In this document: piece by piece, positions 23,483 to 31,375 of the stretch
How positions within the stretch are numbered: the stretch's first letter is position 1
Layout: every line of letters starts with the position of its first letter
Notes under the pieces: generated by a model
Databases searched by the model: none
What the model saw: only the letters and a program-made list of their open reading frames with translations
Told to the model about the DNA's origin: nothing
Program-made: the position numbers and the translations under genes
Source of the DNA: an uncultured Flavobacteriales bacterium
GTDB taxonomy: Bacteria > Bacteroidota > Bacteroidia > Flavobacteriales_G > Salibacteraceae
Assembly: GCA_937121175.1 (NCBI GenBank)
Contig: CAKZKD010000021.1
Span: 1 to 33,999 of the forward strand
Reading direction: 5' to 3'
Length of the DNA stretch: 33,999 bases

Positions 23483-25279
23483 ATGAAAGCTCTTTTCTCT
23501 CTTAACAAATACTTCTGGAAGTACCGTTGGCGTTTGTTTTTAGGAATTTTGTTTGTGTCTATTTCCAACCTTTTTGCAATCTATCCTGTGCAAATTATTC
23601 GAGAGGCTTTCGATACCGTATTAGAAGCAACTACAAAATATAAAGAAACTCTAGATCCTTCTGAAAGCTCATTTATTTATGAAGCACTTACTGATCAACT
23701 GCTCTATTTTGCTACACTTGTTCTAGGTTTTGCATTGCTGAAAGGCTTTTTCTTATTTACGACTCGTATGACTATTATCGTAATGTCGCGGTTGATTGAA
23801 TATGACATGAAGAATGCCATATTCGAGCAGTACCAGCGCTTAGAATTAGGTTTTTATCGAAAGAACAACACGGGTGATTTGATGAATCGCATTAGCGATG
23901 ATGTCAGCAAAGTACGCATGTATTTTGGGCCAGCAATTATGTACACCATCAACTTGGTGGTACTATTCACCATGGTAATTAGCGCCATGCTCAACGTGAG
24001 TTTAGAACTAACCATTTATGTACTCACTCCACTCCCACTGCTTTCTGTTGGGATTTACTATGTGAGTAACATCATCAATAAAAAAAGCGAGATTATTCAA
24101 CGGCAGCTTTCTGCTCTTAGCACTTTCGTTCAAGAGGCTTTTTCAGGTATTAGAGTCATTAAAGCCTATAATCAACAGAAAGACAAAGCTTTATTTTTCG
24201 ATAACGAGTTGGAAGATTACAAAAACAAAAACTTGGACTTGGTTAAAGTAAACGCGGTCTTTATGCCACTTATGACCTTGTTAATTGGTCTAAGTACAAT
24301 TCTAACCGTGTTTATCGGTGGTCGATTGGCTATTGAAGGCAAAATATCGATGGGAAATATTGCCGAATTTGTAATTTACGTGAATATGCTGACGTGGCCA
24401 GTTGCAAGTTTGGGTTGGGTTACTTCTTTGGTACAACGAGCAGCAGCGTCCCAACAGCGTATTAATGAGTTTATGGATACCAAAGCAAGTATCACTAATC
24501 CTACTTCTGAAAAAACTGCAATTAAAGGAAATATTGAGTTCAAAAATGTGTCCTTTACTTATCCCGATTCGGGCATTGAAGCACTCAAAAATATTTCTCT
24601 CAAAATAAATCAAGGAGAATCCGTAGCCATATTGGGTAGAACAGGTTCCGGAAAATCCACTCTGGCCAGTTTGATAAGCAGACTATACGATACCAGTTCT
24701 GGCGAGGTAAAAATTGACAACAAAAGCATCCAAAACATAAACCTTGATGAGCTGCGAAAATCGGTTGGTTATGTGCCGCAAGATGTCTTTCTATTTTCTG
24801 AAACTATAGCTGAAAACATTGCATTTGGAACGCAAACTGAAATTAGCAGAGACGAAGTTGAAACCGCAGCCAAAAACGCTGAAATCTATGACAACATTCT
24901 AAAATTTCCGAAAGGATTTGACACCAAATTAGGAGAACGTGGAATTACTATTTCAGGCGGCCAAAAGCAGCGCATCTCTATTGCCAGAGCAATTGTTGGC
25001 AAACCGAAGATTTTAATTTTCGACGATTGTTTATCTGCTGTTGATACAGAAACCGAAAAAGGAATAATTAATAACCTTACCAAGGTAATGAAGGATAAGA
25101 CGACTCTAATTATCTCACATAGAGTTAGTTCTGTTGCCCATTGTGATAAAATATTCGTGTTGGATGATGGTAAAATATTGGAGCAAGGAAATCACGCCTC
25201 ATTAATGGCGGACGAAAATTCATCGTACGCTGAACTTTACCGAAAACAGTTGACTGAGGAAAAGGAGATAACCACCTAA
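23483..25279 (+). CDS. ABC exporter, fused membrane and ATPase domains (MsbA-like)
   Basis: A 598-residue half-transporter acting as a homodimer or heterodimer in the inner membrane. Residues ~15 to 315 form a six-helix ABC type 1 exporter domain (first helix near WRLFLGILFVSISNLFAIY); residues ~345 to 590 form the ATPase with Walker A GRTGSGKST, Q-loop VGYVPQDVFLFSETI, signature ISGGQKQRISIARAI, Walker B ILIFDDCLSAVDTETE and the H-loop in LIISHRVSS. Walker B has D in place of the usual catalytic E (FDDCLSAVD), which would weaken ATP hydrolysis if strictly required; this is common in one half of heterodimeric exporters, but no partner gene is adjacent. Lipid or drug export is likely. The stop lies 4 nt from the convergent sulfatase stop. 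Confidence 0.92.
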   Translation: MKALFSLNKYFWKYRWRLFLGILFVSISNLFAIYPVQIIREAFDTVLEATTKYKETLDPSESSFIYEALTDQLLYFATLVLGFALLKGFFLFTTRMTIIVMSRLIEYDMKNAIFEQYQRLELGFYRKNNTGDLMNRISDDVSKVRMYFGPAIMYTINLVVLFTMVISAMLNVSLELTIYVLTPLPLLSVGIYYVSNIINKKSEIIQRQLSALSTFVQEAFSGIRVIKAYNQQKDKALFFDNELEDYKNKNLDLVKVNAVFMPLMTLLIGLSTILTVFIGGRLAIEGKISMGNIAEFVIYVNMLTWPVASLGWVTSLVQRAAASQQRINEFMDTKASITNPTSEKTAIKGNIEFKNVSFTYPDSGIEALKNISLKINQGESVAILGRTGSGKSTLASLISRLYDTSSGEVKIDNKSIQNINLDELRKSVGYVPQDVFLFSETIAENIAFGTQTEISRDEVETAAKNAEIYDNILKFPKGFDTKLGERGITISGGQKQRISIARAIVGKPKILIFDDCLSAVDTETEKGIINNLTKVMKDKTTLIISHRVSSVAHCDKIFVLDDGKILEQGNHASLMADENSSYAELYRKQLTEEKEITT

Positions 25280-25295
25280 AAAACTATTCTCCTTT
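25261..25295. terminator. possible bidirectional hairpin over two convergent stop codons
   Basis: AAAGGAGA (25261-25268) and TCTCCTTT (25288-25295) form a perfect 8-bp stem with a 19-nt loop that spans the stops of the ABC exporter and the sulfatase. No T-tract follows, so termination is uncertain. Confidence 0.35.
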
Positions 25296-26885
25296 CACTA
25301 CAGTTTTGGATTGAACCACCTGACCGCTCGAATTCTTGATTACAATTAATAATTCTTGTGCCCCTAATTGACTTAAGTTTAATTCAATTTTTGAGTTTTC
25401 TTGGGCCCATTCCTCTTGTAATAATAAACCTCCATTCAGTGCAAAAACTTCAATGTGCATCACTTCTTCGGTTCTAGCTGAGTATTCAATAATCAAGGTT
25501 TCTGCTACAGGATTAGGGTAAAAACTCCAACTAGCATCAGATATTTCTTCAATACTGGTTTCGCAAGGTTCACAAATACTTCCCCCGCAATCAATCTCTT
25601 TTTCATCTCCATTTTTAATGTGATCACGACAAGACCAATCTGAACGAATAGCCGTTGCTTCTTTTTCTAAATCGGTTTTAATTTCAGTTTGTTCCGCAGA
25701 AAGGGTGGCAATAATATTATTGAACTCTAGCGAATCAATACTCAAATCGTAAAACTCTTGCGTTCCGTCTTGAAATTGAATGAGCTTATACCTCTTCTCT
25801 CTGATTGCAAAACCGTTAATCGTAGATTCTAACTCCACGTAGTTGTAGTCACGAGTCGGAGCATCTGAAATTGTCGATGAATTCAATAAATGAACAAAAC
25901 TCAAACTGTTATGTTGGCCTCCATCCTGTTCAACTCCCGCCAAATCTAAAATCGTGCTATACAAGTCGGTTACATGAACCATTGCTTTTTCTCTTTCGCC
26001 TTTTCTATTTACCGTTTTTCCAGCAATAACCATGGGAACTCGCACTCCACCTTCATAAAGCGTATTTTTTCCGTGCCCAGCAGGGTAATCTTGAAGCATA
26101 TTCCCGGGCGTTCCATTGTCACCTAAAACAATGATTACCGTATTTTCAAGGACAGAATCAGGAATAGATTGAATAATTCTATTCAGCTCGTAGTCGAAAG
26201 ATTCAATCATAGCGACATATTTCCTGTAATTACTACCTACAGCATTAATGGAATACATGTTTGCAGGTGGCGTATGAATTGGAGTATGTGGGGCAACATG
26301 CGCTAACCAAAGCAACCAAGGTTCGGTTTTCCCATTTATCCATGCTAAAGATTTGTCGGTAAAAACTGTGCTAACATAATTTGTATCTGTCACAGAAACT
26401 CCTGCTTCTAGTCTATCCCAATTTCGATAATTTGAGACCGCCCCCTCCATTATTCCTGAATAGTAATCGACGCCATGCTGAGTTGGGTGAGCCGTATCTA
26501 ACGGAAACGAAACATGCCATTTACCCACAACCGCACTGGAATAACTTACTGGCAATGAATTAAACAAAGAGGTGTGCACCAAATCCAAATTTCCGGGTGC
26601 CTTGGTAACATTGGTTTTAATTCCATGTTTTCCACTCATTATTGAAGCCCGAGTCGGTGTACAAACTGGAGCAGACCAACAATTTTCGAATGTCACACCC
26701 ACGCCTCTTAAACTGTCTAAGGTTGGTGTTGTCGGTTTTAAACCACCAAAACCATAACCATTAATCATATCAACGCCTACATCGTCTGCTATCACCAATA
26801 AAACATTGGGAAGGTTGCCAGTCTGAGCCTTTAAGCAAAAGCTTAAAAACATTGATATTACTGAAAGAGTAAAAAGTGATTTCAT
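25284..26885 (-). CDS. secreted sulfatase with T9SS sorting domain
   Basis: A 533-residue type I sulfatase. After a signal peptide (MKSLFTLSVISMFLSFCLKA) come the metal-binding NVLLVIADDVGVDM (D34, D35) and the sulfatase signature C75-T-P77-T-R79 in APVCTPTRASIMSG; the cysteine must be turned to formylglycine by an FGE or anSME enzyme, neither of which is in the window. 'VVGKWHVSF', 'VIIVLGDNGTPGN' and 'GKNTLYEGGVRVPMVIAG' complete the active site. A short Cys-rich linker (IKNGDEKEIDCGGSICEPC, ~425 to 443) leads to a T9SS type A domain (WSFYPNPVAETLIIEY). It probably desulfates polysaccharides from algae at the cell surface or outside it; the substrate is inferred from lifestyle, not sequence. 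Confidence 0.92.
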   Translation of the reverse strand: MKSLFTLSVISMFLSFCLKAQTGNLPNVLLVIADDVGVDMINGYGFGGLKPTTPTLDSLRGVGVTFENCWSAPVCTPTRASIMSGKHGIKTNVTKAPGNLDLVHTSLFNSLPVSYSSAVVGKWHVSFPLDTAHPTQHGVDYYSGIMEGAVSNYRNWDRLEAGVSVTDTNYVSTVFTDKSLAWINGKTEPWLLWLAHVAPHTPIHTPPANMYSINAVGSNYRKYVAMIESFDYELNRIIQSIPDSVLENTVIIVLGDNGTPGNMLQDYPAGHGKNTLYEGGVRVPMVIAGKTVNRKGEREKAMVHVTDLYSTILDLAGVEQDGGQHNSLSFVHLLNSSTISDAPTRDYNYVELESTINGFAIREKRYKLIQFQDGTQEFYDLSIDSLEFNNIIATLSAEQTEIKTDLEKEATAIRSDWSCRDHIKNGDEKEIDCGGSICEPCETSIEEISDASWSFYPNPVAETLIIEYSARTEEVMHIEVFALNGGLLLQEEWAQENSKIELNLSQLGAQELLIVIKNSSGQVVQSKTVVKGE

Positions 26886-27019
26886 ACAATCTTGTTTTCA
26901 ATTCAGACGAATATTTATTTTCTTCCCTTCGATTTGAATTCTTTTGCTTGTGAAAAATTTTGCCAAACCAAAGGATTTACGAAAATGAGTCGTCTTACTC
27001 ATACTTTAATGACAATACT

Positions 27020-28393
27020 ATGAAAACTAAATTCACCGCATTTATTCTTTGTATCGCAGCATTTGGAATGCAAGCACAAACAAATCCTGCAATTACTTCA
27101 TGGTTACAAAACGATTCGATTAAAGGTAGTCATTACGTTCAAGGAAACAGCACAGTGGTTCAAGATAACGATTTAGCGAATGTTCAAAAGGTGCAATACT
27201 CTGCAAGTTTTGTTTATATCAATACGAACGGAATTCCAGCTTACCCTACAGGCCCTTTTTTGGACGGAAATAGATCGTTAGCAACAGCTCAAAATGCGAT
27301 TTTCAAATTCCCATTGAACCCAAGTAAAAACACAGGAGCTTTGGATGTTACCACAGGAGGAAATATTGGAATTTTCATAAACGGTGTTGCATTATTTGAT
27401 TACCGAGATGGCGTTTCTTACAATTTAAGACAGGCTGCAGACAAGGGCGGACCAAGCGGTGGACGCGGCGATGGTGTTTGGAATAGAGATGCAGTTCCTG
27501 CAGAAATGGACGGATTCGATTGCTCAAAAGGACATCCTGCAATGGGGAATTACCACCATCACCAAAACCCTTCTTCATTCAAATTGGATAAAACCGTATT
27601 ATCAACTATCTGCAATTTGTACGACGCTGAAGGGCTTTATACCATGGATTCTACAAAACATTCTCCGCTTATTGGTTATGCTTATGATGGTTTTCCAATT
27701 TATGGAGCCTACGGATATGCTGACACAAATGGTACTGGTGGTATTGTAAGAATTAAATCCTCCTATAAACTCAGAAATATCTCCGTTAGAACTCATTACG
27801 CTGATGGCTCTAACGTATCTGATGGACCAGCGGTAAATACTACTTATCCACTTGGTCATTACCGTGAAGATTATGAGTTTAATACCGCAAATGGTCATTT
27901 AGATGAGCATAACGGACGGTTTTGTGTAACTCCAGAATATCCTAATGGTATCTATGCCTATTTCTGCACGGTAGATGAAAACTGGAATTCTGCATACCCT
28001 TATGCTGTTGGTCCTACATTTTACGGAAACTGGGAACGTAGAAACGAAACTACCATATCGGAAACTGTTGAAGTATATGCACCTGCTGCTGACACATCAA
28101 AGAACGATACTAATACCTCAGTTTTCGATAACAATACTCCTCTTCAACTCGATTTTAATGTATTCCCAAATCCAGCGCAAGACTTTATTGCCGTACAAGC
28201 AATGGGTTTAGTAAAGAATACCATTCAATTAGAATTGGTTTCCATGAAAGGTGATGTGGTAAGAATTTCTACAATTTCTCAAGGAACTACAATTTGGTAC
28301 ATTGACACCAAAACGCTGTACGATGGTAAGTATGTGCTACGGATGATTGACGGTGAGCAGGTCTCCACAAAAAAAATAGTACTCCAGAAGTAA
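27020..28393 (+). CDS. YHYH-domain secreted protein with T9SS sorting domain
   Basis: A 457-residue secreted protein. The signal peptide MKTKFTAFILCIAAFGMQAQ sets the start at 27020; the frame is open to 26960 but the extra 20 residues precede the signal. The YHYH domain spans ~70 to 340: 'FKFPLNPSKNTGALDVTTGG', 'IGIFINGVALFDYRDG', 'CSKGHPAMGNYHHHQNPSSF', 'SPLIGYAYDGFPIYGAYGY', and a late 'LDEHNGRFCVTPEYPNGIYAYF'. The name-giving YHYH is YHHH here. A T9SS type A sorting domain closes the protein (LDFNVFPNPAQDFIAVQA). YHYH proteins are secreted and often sit with copper or surface proteins; the function is unknown. It is monocistronic, divergent from the sulfatase, with a strong terminator. 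Confidence 0.9.
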   Translation: MKTKFTAFILCIAAFGMQAQTNPAITSWLQNDSIKGSHYVQGNSTVVQDNDLANVQKVQYSASFVYINTNGIPAYPTGPFLDGNRSLATAQNAIFKFPLNPSKNTGALDVTTGGNIGIFINGVALFDYRDGVSYNLRQAADKGGPSGGRGDGVWNRDAVPAEMDGFDCSKGHPAMGNYHHHQNPSSFKLDKTVLSTICNLYDAEGLYTMDSTKHSPLIGYAYDGFPIYGAYGYADTNGTGGIVRIKSSYKLRNISVRTHYADGSNVSDGPAVNTTYPLGHYREDYEFNTANGHLDEHNGRFCVTPEYPNGIYAYFCTVDENWNSAYPYAVGPTFYGNWERRNETTISETVEVYAPAADTSKNDTNTSVFDNNTPLQLDFNVFPNPAQDFIAVQAMGLVKNTIQLELVSMKGDVVRISTISQGTTIWYIDTKTLYDGKYVLRMIDGEQVSTKKIVLQK

Positions 28394-28445
28394 GAATTAG
28401 TTTACTTCTGAGCAAAAAAAAACCCGAAAAAGCGGGAATTTTTTT
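28385..28445 (+). terminator. tandem hairpins ending the YHYH gene
   Basis: First hairpin: CAGAAGTAA (28385-28393) with TTACTTCTG (28402-28410), 9 bp, containing the stop codon. Second: CCCG (28423-28426), loop AAAAAG, CGGG (28433-28436), flanked by an A9 run before and AATTTTTTT after: a clear intrinsic terminator with some activity expected in both directions. Confidence 0.85.
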
Positions 28446-28491
28446 GCACGTTCTGTATAGAATGGTACTTTGAGGATTGAAAGTCCCAAAT

Positions 28492-29352
28492 ATGTTGAAA
28501 ATACAAATTCTGACAAGTTGTATCTGTATCGCAATACATGGTTGTTCTGGAGATTCTACTTCACTTAAGGAAAATGCCAATATAGAATTTGAACCTTACA
28601 AGCCTGAACTAATTGAAAAGGTTAATATTGATTGTCCCGAAAAAAAGTCATATTCCACAATACTCGAATTGAACAAATTACCTAGAGTTTCAACTTATGA
28701 AAAACGCTTTCCGAAGATCTTTGACTCACTAAAAACTATAGGAAAGTTCCGATCGGATATTTCACTAGATTCAATTGATAAAAAGAGCACCTTTGAGAAA
28801 CTTGCTCAGTTGAGCAATATGAAATCAATTGACATTTCTCTTTCTAACGCCTATAATAGGCCTACTAGAAGAGGAATAAATTTATTGAATCAGGTAAAAC
28901 AAATTATTATAAATGGTGCAAGGTCTCATCATTTAACCCAACTGGCAAATCTTGACTCATTAATCCACTTAGAAATTGGCTGGTATAATGTGGACTCTAC
29001 TATGCCCGAAGAAACATTTTACCAAAAAAAACTGCGTACCGTGAGTATATATGCTTCACATATTATTAACCTACCACTATCAATTAAAAAACTGTGCTTA
29101 TTAGAAGAATTTACAGCAAATAAATCTAGCTTTCATAATTTACCTTTTGATAATTCTACGAATTTGAATCTAAAAACAGTTTGGATGATGAATGCCGACT
29201 ACTTCGGAGAATCCTTTGCTGAATTAGAAAATTTTGAATCACTTGATACATTGTTCATTAACAAGGACATGCTCCATAAACTGGATTCCAATTATATTCT
29301 GTCTAAAACAGTAGAAGGTGTTTATTTCGATAATTTTTATAAAATATATTGA
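28492..29352 (+). CDS. predicted lipoprotein with leucine-rich-repeat-like region
   Basis: A 286-residue protein. ATG at 28492 opens a lipoprotein signal (MLKIQILTSCICIAIHGC, lipobox I-H-G-C); a TTG at 28477 would add five residues and is less likely. Residues ~95 to 285 show irregular LRR-like units (LAQLSNMKSIDISLSNA, LANLDSLIHLEIGW, LENFESLDTLFINKDML) with a 20 to 25 residue period and the L-x-x-L-x-I pattern. It would be anchored to a membrane facing the periplasm or surface and may be a protein-binding scaffold. No enzyme motif is seen. It stands alone; the gene is AT-rich and shows no close relation to its neighbours, possibly a lineage-specific gene. Confidence 0.7.
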   Translation: MLKIQILTSCICIAIHGCSGDSTSLKENANIEFEPYKPELIEKVNIDCPEKKSYSTILELNKLPRVSTYEKRFPKIFDSLKTIGKFRSDISLDSIDKKSTFEKLAQLSNMKSIDISLSNAYNRPTRRGINLLNQVKQIIINGARSHHLTQLANLDSLIHLEIGWYNVDSTMPEETFYQKKLRTVSIYASHIINLPLSIKKLCLLEEFTANKSSFHNLPFDNSTNLNLKTVWMMNADYFGESFAELENFESLDTLFINKDMLHKLDSNYILSKTVEGVYFDNFYKIY

Positions 29353-29397
29353 ATTAGAAAAATCATTTTTTTCATGCTAAACTCTTACAATTTATCC

Positions 29398-30921
29398 TCA
29401 TACATACGCCCCTACTTTCACATCTGGAAAGATGGTATCGTAGGTTTCAACTGTATTCATGGTAATTCTACGGTGAATGTGTTTTCGTTTCAATTCTGAA
29501 GGTTCGCTAGCTCCTGCTGCGTGCATGAGTTCTTTAAAACTGTTTACGGTTCCTTCATGAAAATTAAAAACTCGATTGGTTTTATCCTCTACATCAAGAC
29601 CCTTCATCAGCTGTTTGTCTTGAGTAGCAACGCCAACAGGACAAGTATTGTTATTACACTGCAAAGCTTGAATACAACCCAGAGACAACATCATTGCCCG
29701 AGCGCTGCTCACCATATCTGCCCCAAGAGCCACTACTCTAGCAATATGAAAACCACTCAATATTTTACCTGAAGCAACCACTTTAATATCTTTCTTGAGG
29801 TCATAACCTCTTAATGTATCAATGACGAACGCTAACCCATCGCGTAAGGGCGTTCCAAGTGAGTTCGAGAATTCAACTGGTGCGGCTCCTGTTCCGCCTT
29901 CAGCACCGTCAACAGTAATAAAATCTGGTTTAATTCCAGTAGCCAACATAGCTTTACATATCCCTATAAACTCATCCTCTCGGCCCACACACAGCTTAAA
30001 ACCAATTGGTTTACCGCCCGATTTATCTCTCAATAATTTTACAAATTCTAATAATCCTTCTGGTGAAGAAAAACTAGAGTGCGTTGGAGGCGAATGCACA
30101 TCCGTGTGAGGTTTTACGCCTCGTATTTTGGCTATTTCTTCTGTATTCTTAGCAGCAGGTAAAATACCACCGTGCCCTGGTTTAGCGCCTTGAGAAAGCT
30201 TTATTTCTATCATCTTGACATTATCTTGTGTTGCTTTTTCGGCGAACATTTCAGGATTAAACTTTCCGTCCTCAGTCCGACAACCAAAATAGCCTGTACC
30301 AATTTGCCAAATCAAATCACCTCCTGGCTCCAAATGGAAAGGACTGATTGAGCCCTCACCAGTATTATGAGCAAAATTGCCCATCTTGGCACCACTATTC
30401 AAAGCCAATACCGCATTTTTACTCAGAGAGCCATAACTCATAGCAGAAATATTCAACAAACTAGAAGAATACGGTTTCTTGCAGTCGGGTCCACCAACAA
30501 GCACTCTACCGTTAAACTTAGCTTCATCTTTTGCAGCGTACATTGAATGTCCCATCCATTCGTATCCTTCGGCATAAACATTCATGCGGGTTCCAAAAGG
30601 TGTTGTATCGTTTACTTTTTTAGCGCGCTGATATATTAGTGATCTAAAAATCCTGTTTATAGGCGTACCTTCTACATCGGTTTCTACAAAATATTGCTGA
30701 ATTTCTGGTCGAATAGACTCCAACATATATCTCATATGACCAAGGAGCGGGTAATTACTAATTATGGCATGTTTTCTATCTGCCATATCCGCATAACCAC
30801 GAATAATTAGAGGTAAAATAAGAATCAAACTCCACAAGACGGGAGGCCAAACAACAGCAATTGCGACAATTATTACAGGAACAACAATTGAAATTTTTAC
30901 AAAACCTTTTCTTACGCTCAT
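29398..30921 (-). CDS. FMN-binding glutamate synthase family protein
   Basis: A 507-residue protein homologous to the FMN/Fe-S domain of glutamate synthase (GltB central part). Two hydrophobic stretches at the N-terminus (~9 to 45: ISIVVPVIIVAIAVVWPPVL and SLILILPLIIRG) anchor it to the membrane. Then come 'ISAMSYGSLSKNAVLALNSG', 'GGDLIWQIGTGYFGCR', 'KLSQGAKPGHGGILPA', 'ITVDGAEGGTGAAPVEFSN' and the 3Fe-4S site C-x5-C-x4-C in GCIQALQCNNNTCPVGVATQ. It lacks the glutamine amidotransferase and GXGXG domains of GltB, so its electron donor and reaction are unclear; stand-alone forms are widespread and not proven glutamate synthases. The aldehyde dehydrogenase fragment ends 10 nt upstream on the same strand, indicating a former operon. 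Confidence 0.9.
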   Translation of the reverse strand: MSVRKGFVKISIVVPVIIVAIAVVWPPVLWSLILILPLIIRGYADMADRKHAIISNYPLLGHMRYMLESIRPEIQQYFVETDVEGTPINRIFRSLIYQRAKKVNDTTPFGTRMNVYAEGYEWMGHSMYAAKDEAKFNGRVLVGGPDCKKPYSSSLLNISAMSYGSLSKNAVLALNSGAKMGNFAHNTGEGSISPFHLEPGGDLIWQIGTGYFGCRTEDGKFNPEMFAEKATQDNVKMIEIKLSQGAKPGHGGILPAAKNTEEIAKIRGVKPHTDVHSPPTHSSFSSPEGLLEFVKLLRDKSGGKPIGFKLCVGREDEFIGICKAMLATGIKPDFITVDGAEGGTGAAPVEFSNSLGTPLRDGLAFVIDTLRGYDLKKDIKVVASGKILSGFHIARVVALGADMVSSARAMMLSLGCIQALQCNNNTCPVGVATQDKQLMKGLDVEDKTNRVFNFHEGTVNSFKELMHAAGASEPSELKRKHIHRRITMNTVETYDTIFPDVKVGAYV

Positions 30922-30931
30922 ATATTTTGAT

Positions 30932-31189
30932 TTACAGTGATTTACTTTTGATAACCATTAATTTTTCTCGTGTCATTTCGTGCATAGAATACTGAATTCC
31001 ACCCATTCCAATTCCAGATGCATCGCGCCCTCCAAAGGGCATCCAATCTACTCTGAATGCCGTATGGTCATTCACCATTACAGCCGTTGCATTCAACTTT
31101 TGAACAGATTCTAAAGCCACATCAATGTTTTTTGTAAAAACTGATGCTAGAAGTACACAATATGACATCAATACTAATGTTGTGTACAA
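30932..31189 (-). pseudogene. aldehyde dehydrogenase C-terminal fragment, GapN-like
   Basis: The last ~70 codons of an aldehyde dehydrogenase: ASVFTKNIDVALESVQKL, 'NATAVMVNDHTAFRVDWMPF', 'GGRDASGIGMGGIQYSMHEM' and 'TREKLMVIKSKSL'. The VNDHTAFRxDWMPFGG pattern is closest to NADP-dependent glyceraldehyde-3-phosphate dehydrogenase-like or succinate-semialdehyde-type enzymes. The catalytic cysteine and NADP domain are missing: homology stops near 31140-31147, and the 14 residues in front (MYTTLVLMSYCVLL) are out-of-family, being the complement of a PorP/SprF gene. I read it as a real gene cut by an assembly join, not as a decayed gene. Confidence 0.75.
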
Positions 31190-31367
31190 TAAAAAATACC
31201 GTGGTGGCGTTTCCTATAGAGTAGACGACGCTATTGTTTTTTTAGCAGGAATATTATTGAAAAATGGATTAGACATAGGTGTGGCTTATGATATATCTGT
31301 ATCGGATATAAAGAAGCCTTCCTTAGAATTTATGGCGGCTTATCATTTTATCAGCGCAAGGAAATAA
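31125..31367 (+). pseudogene. PorP/SprF family C-terminal fragment
   Basis: From about 31143 the plus strand encodes the C-terminal ~65 residues of a T9SS outer-membrane PorP/SprF protein: STQYDINTNVVYNKKYRGG, 'VSYRVDDAIVFLAGILLKNG', 'LDIGVAYDISVSDIKKPS'. Beta-strand alternation and the YD-x-x-x-S segment fit the barrel end. The first ~6 codons are the complement of the aldehyde dehydrogenase fragment, so there is no real start here. From 31325 the same bases also encode UvrD residues in another frame, so the true end of the PorP/SprF gene cannot be fixed. Confidence 0.65.
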
Positions 31368-31375
31368 AAGATTTT

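Noticed and set aside
25261-25295. 8-bp hairpin over the ABC exporter and sulfatase stops as a firm terminator
   Set aside because: The loop is long (19 nt) and there is no T-tract; kept only as a low-confidence feature.
27459-27898. Overlapping open frames on both strands within the YHYH gene
   Set aside because: They are shadows of the YHYH reading frame, with no start context or domain.
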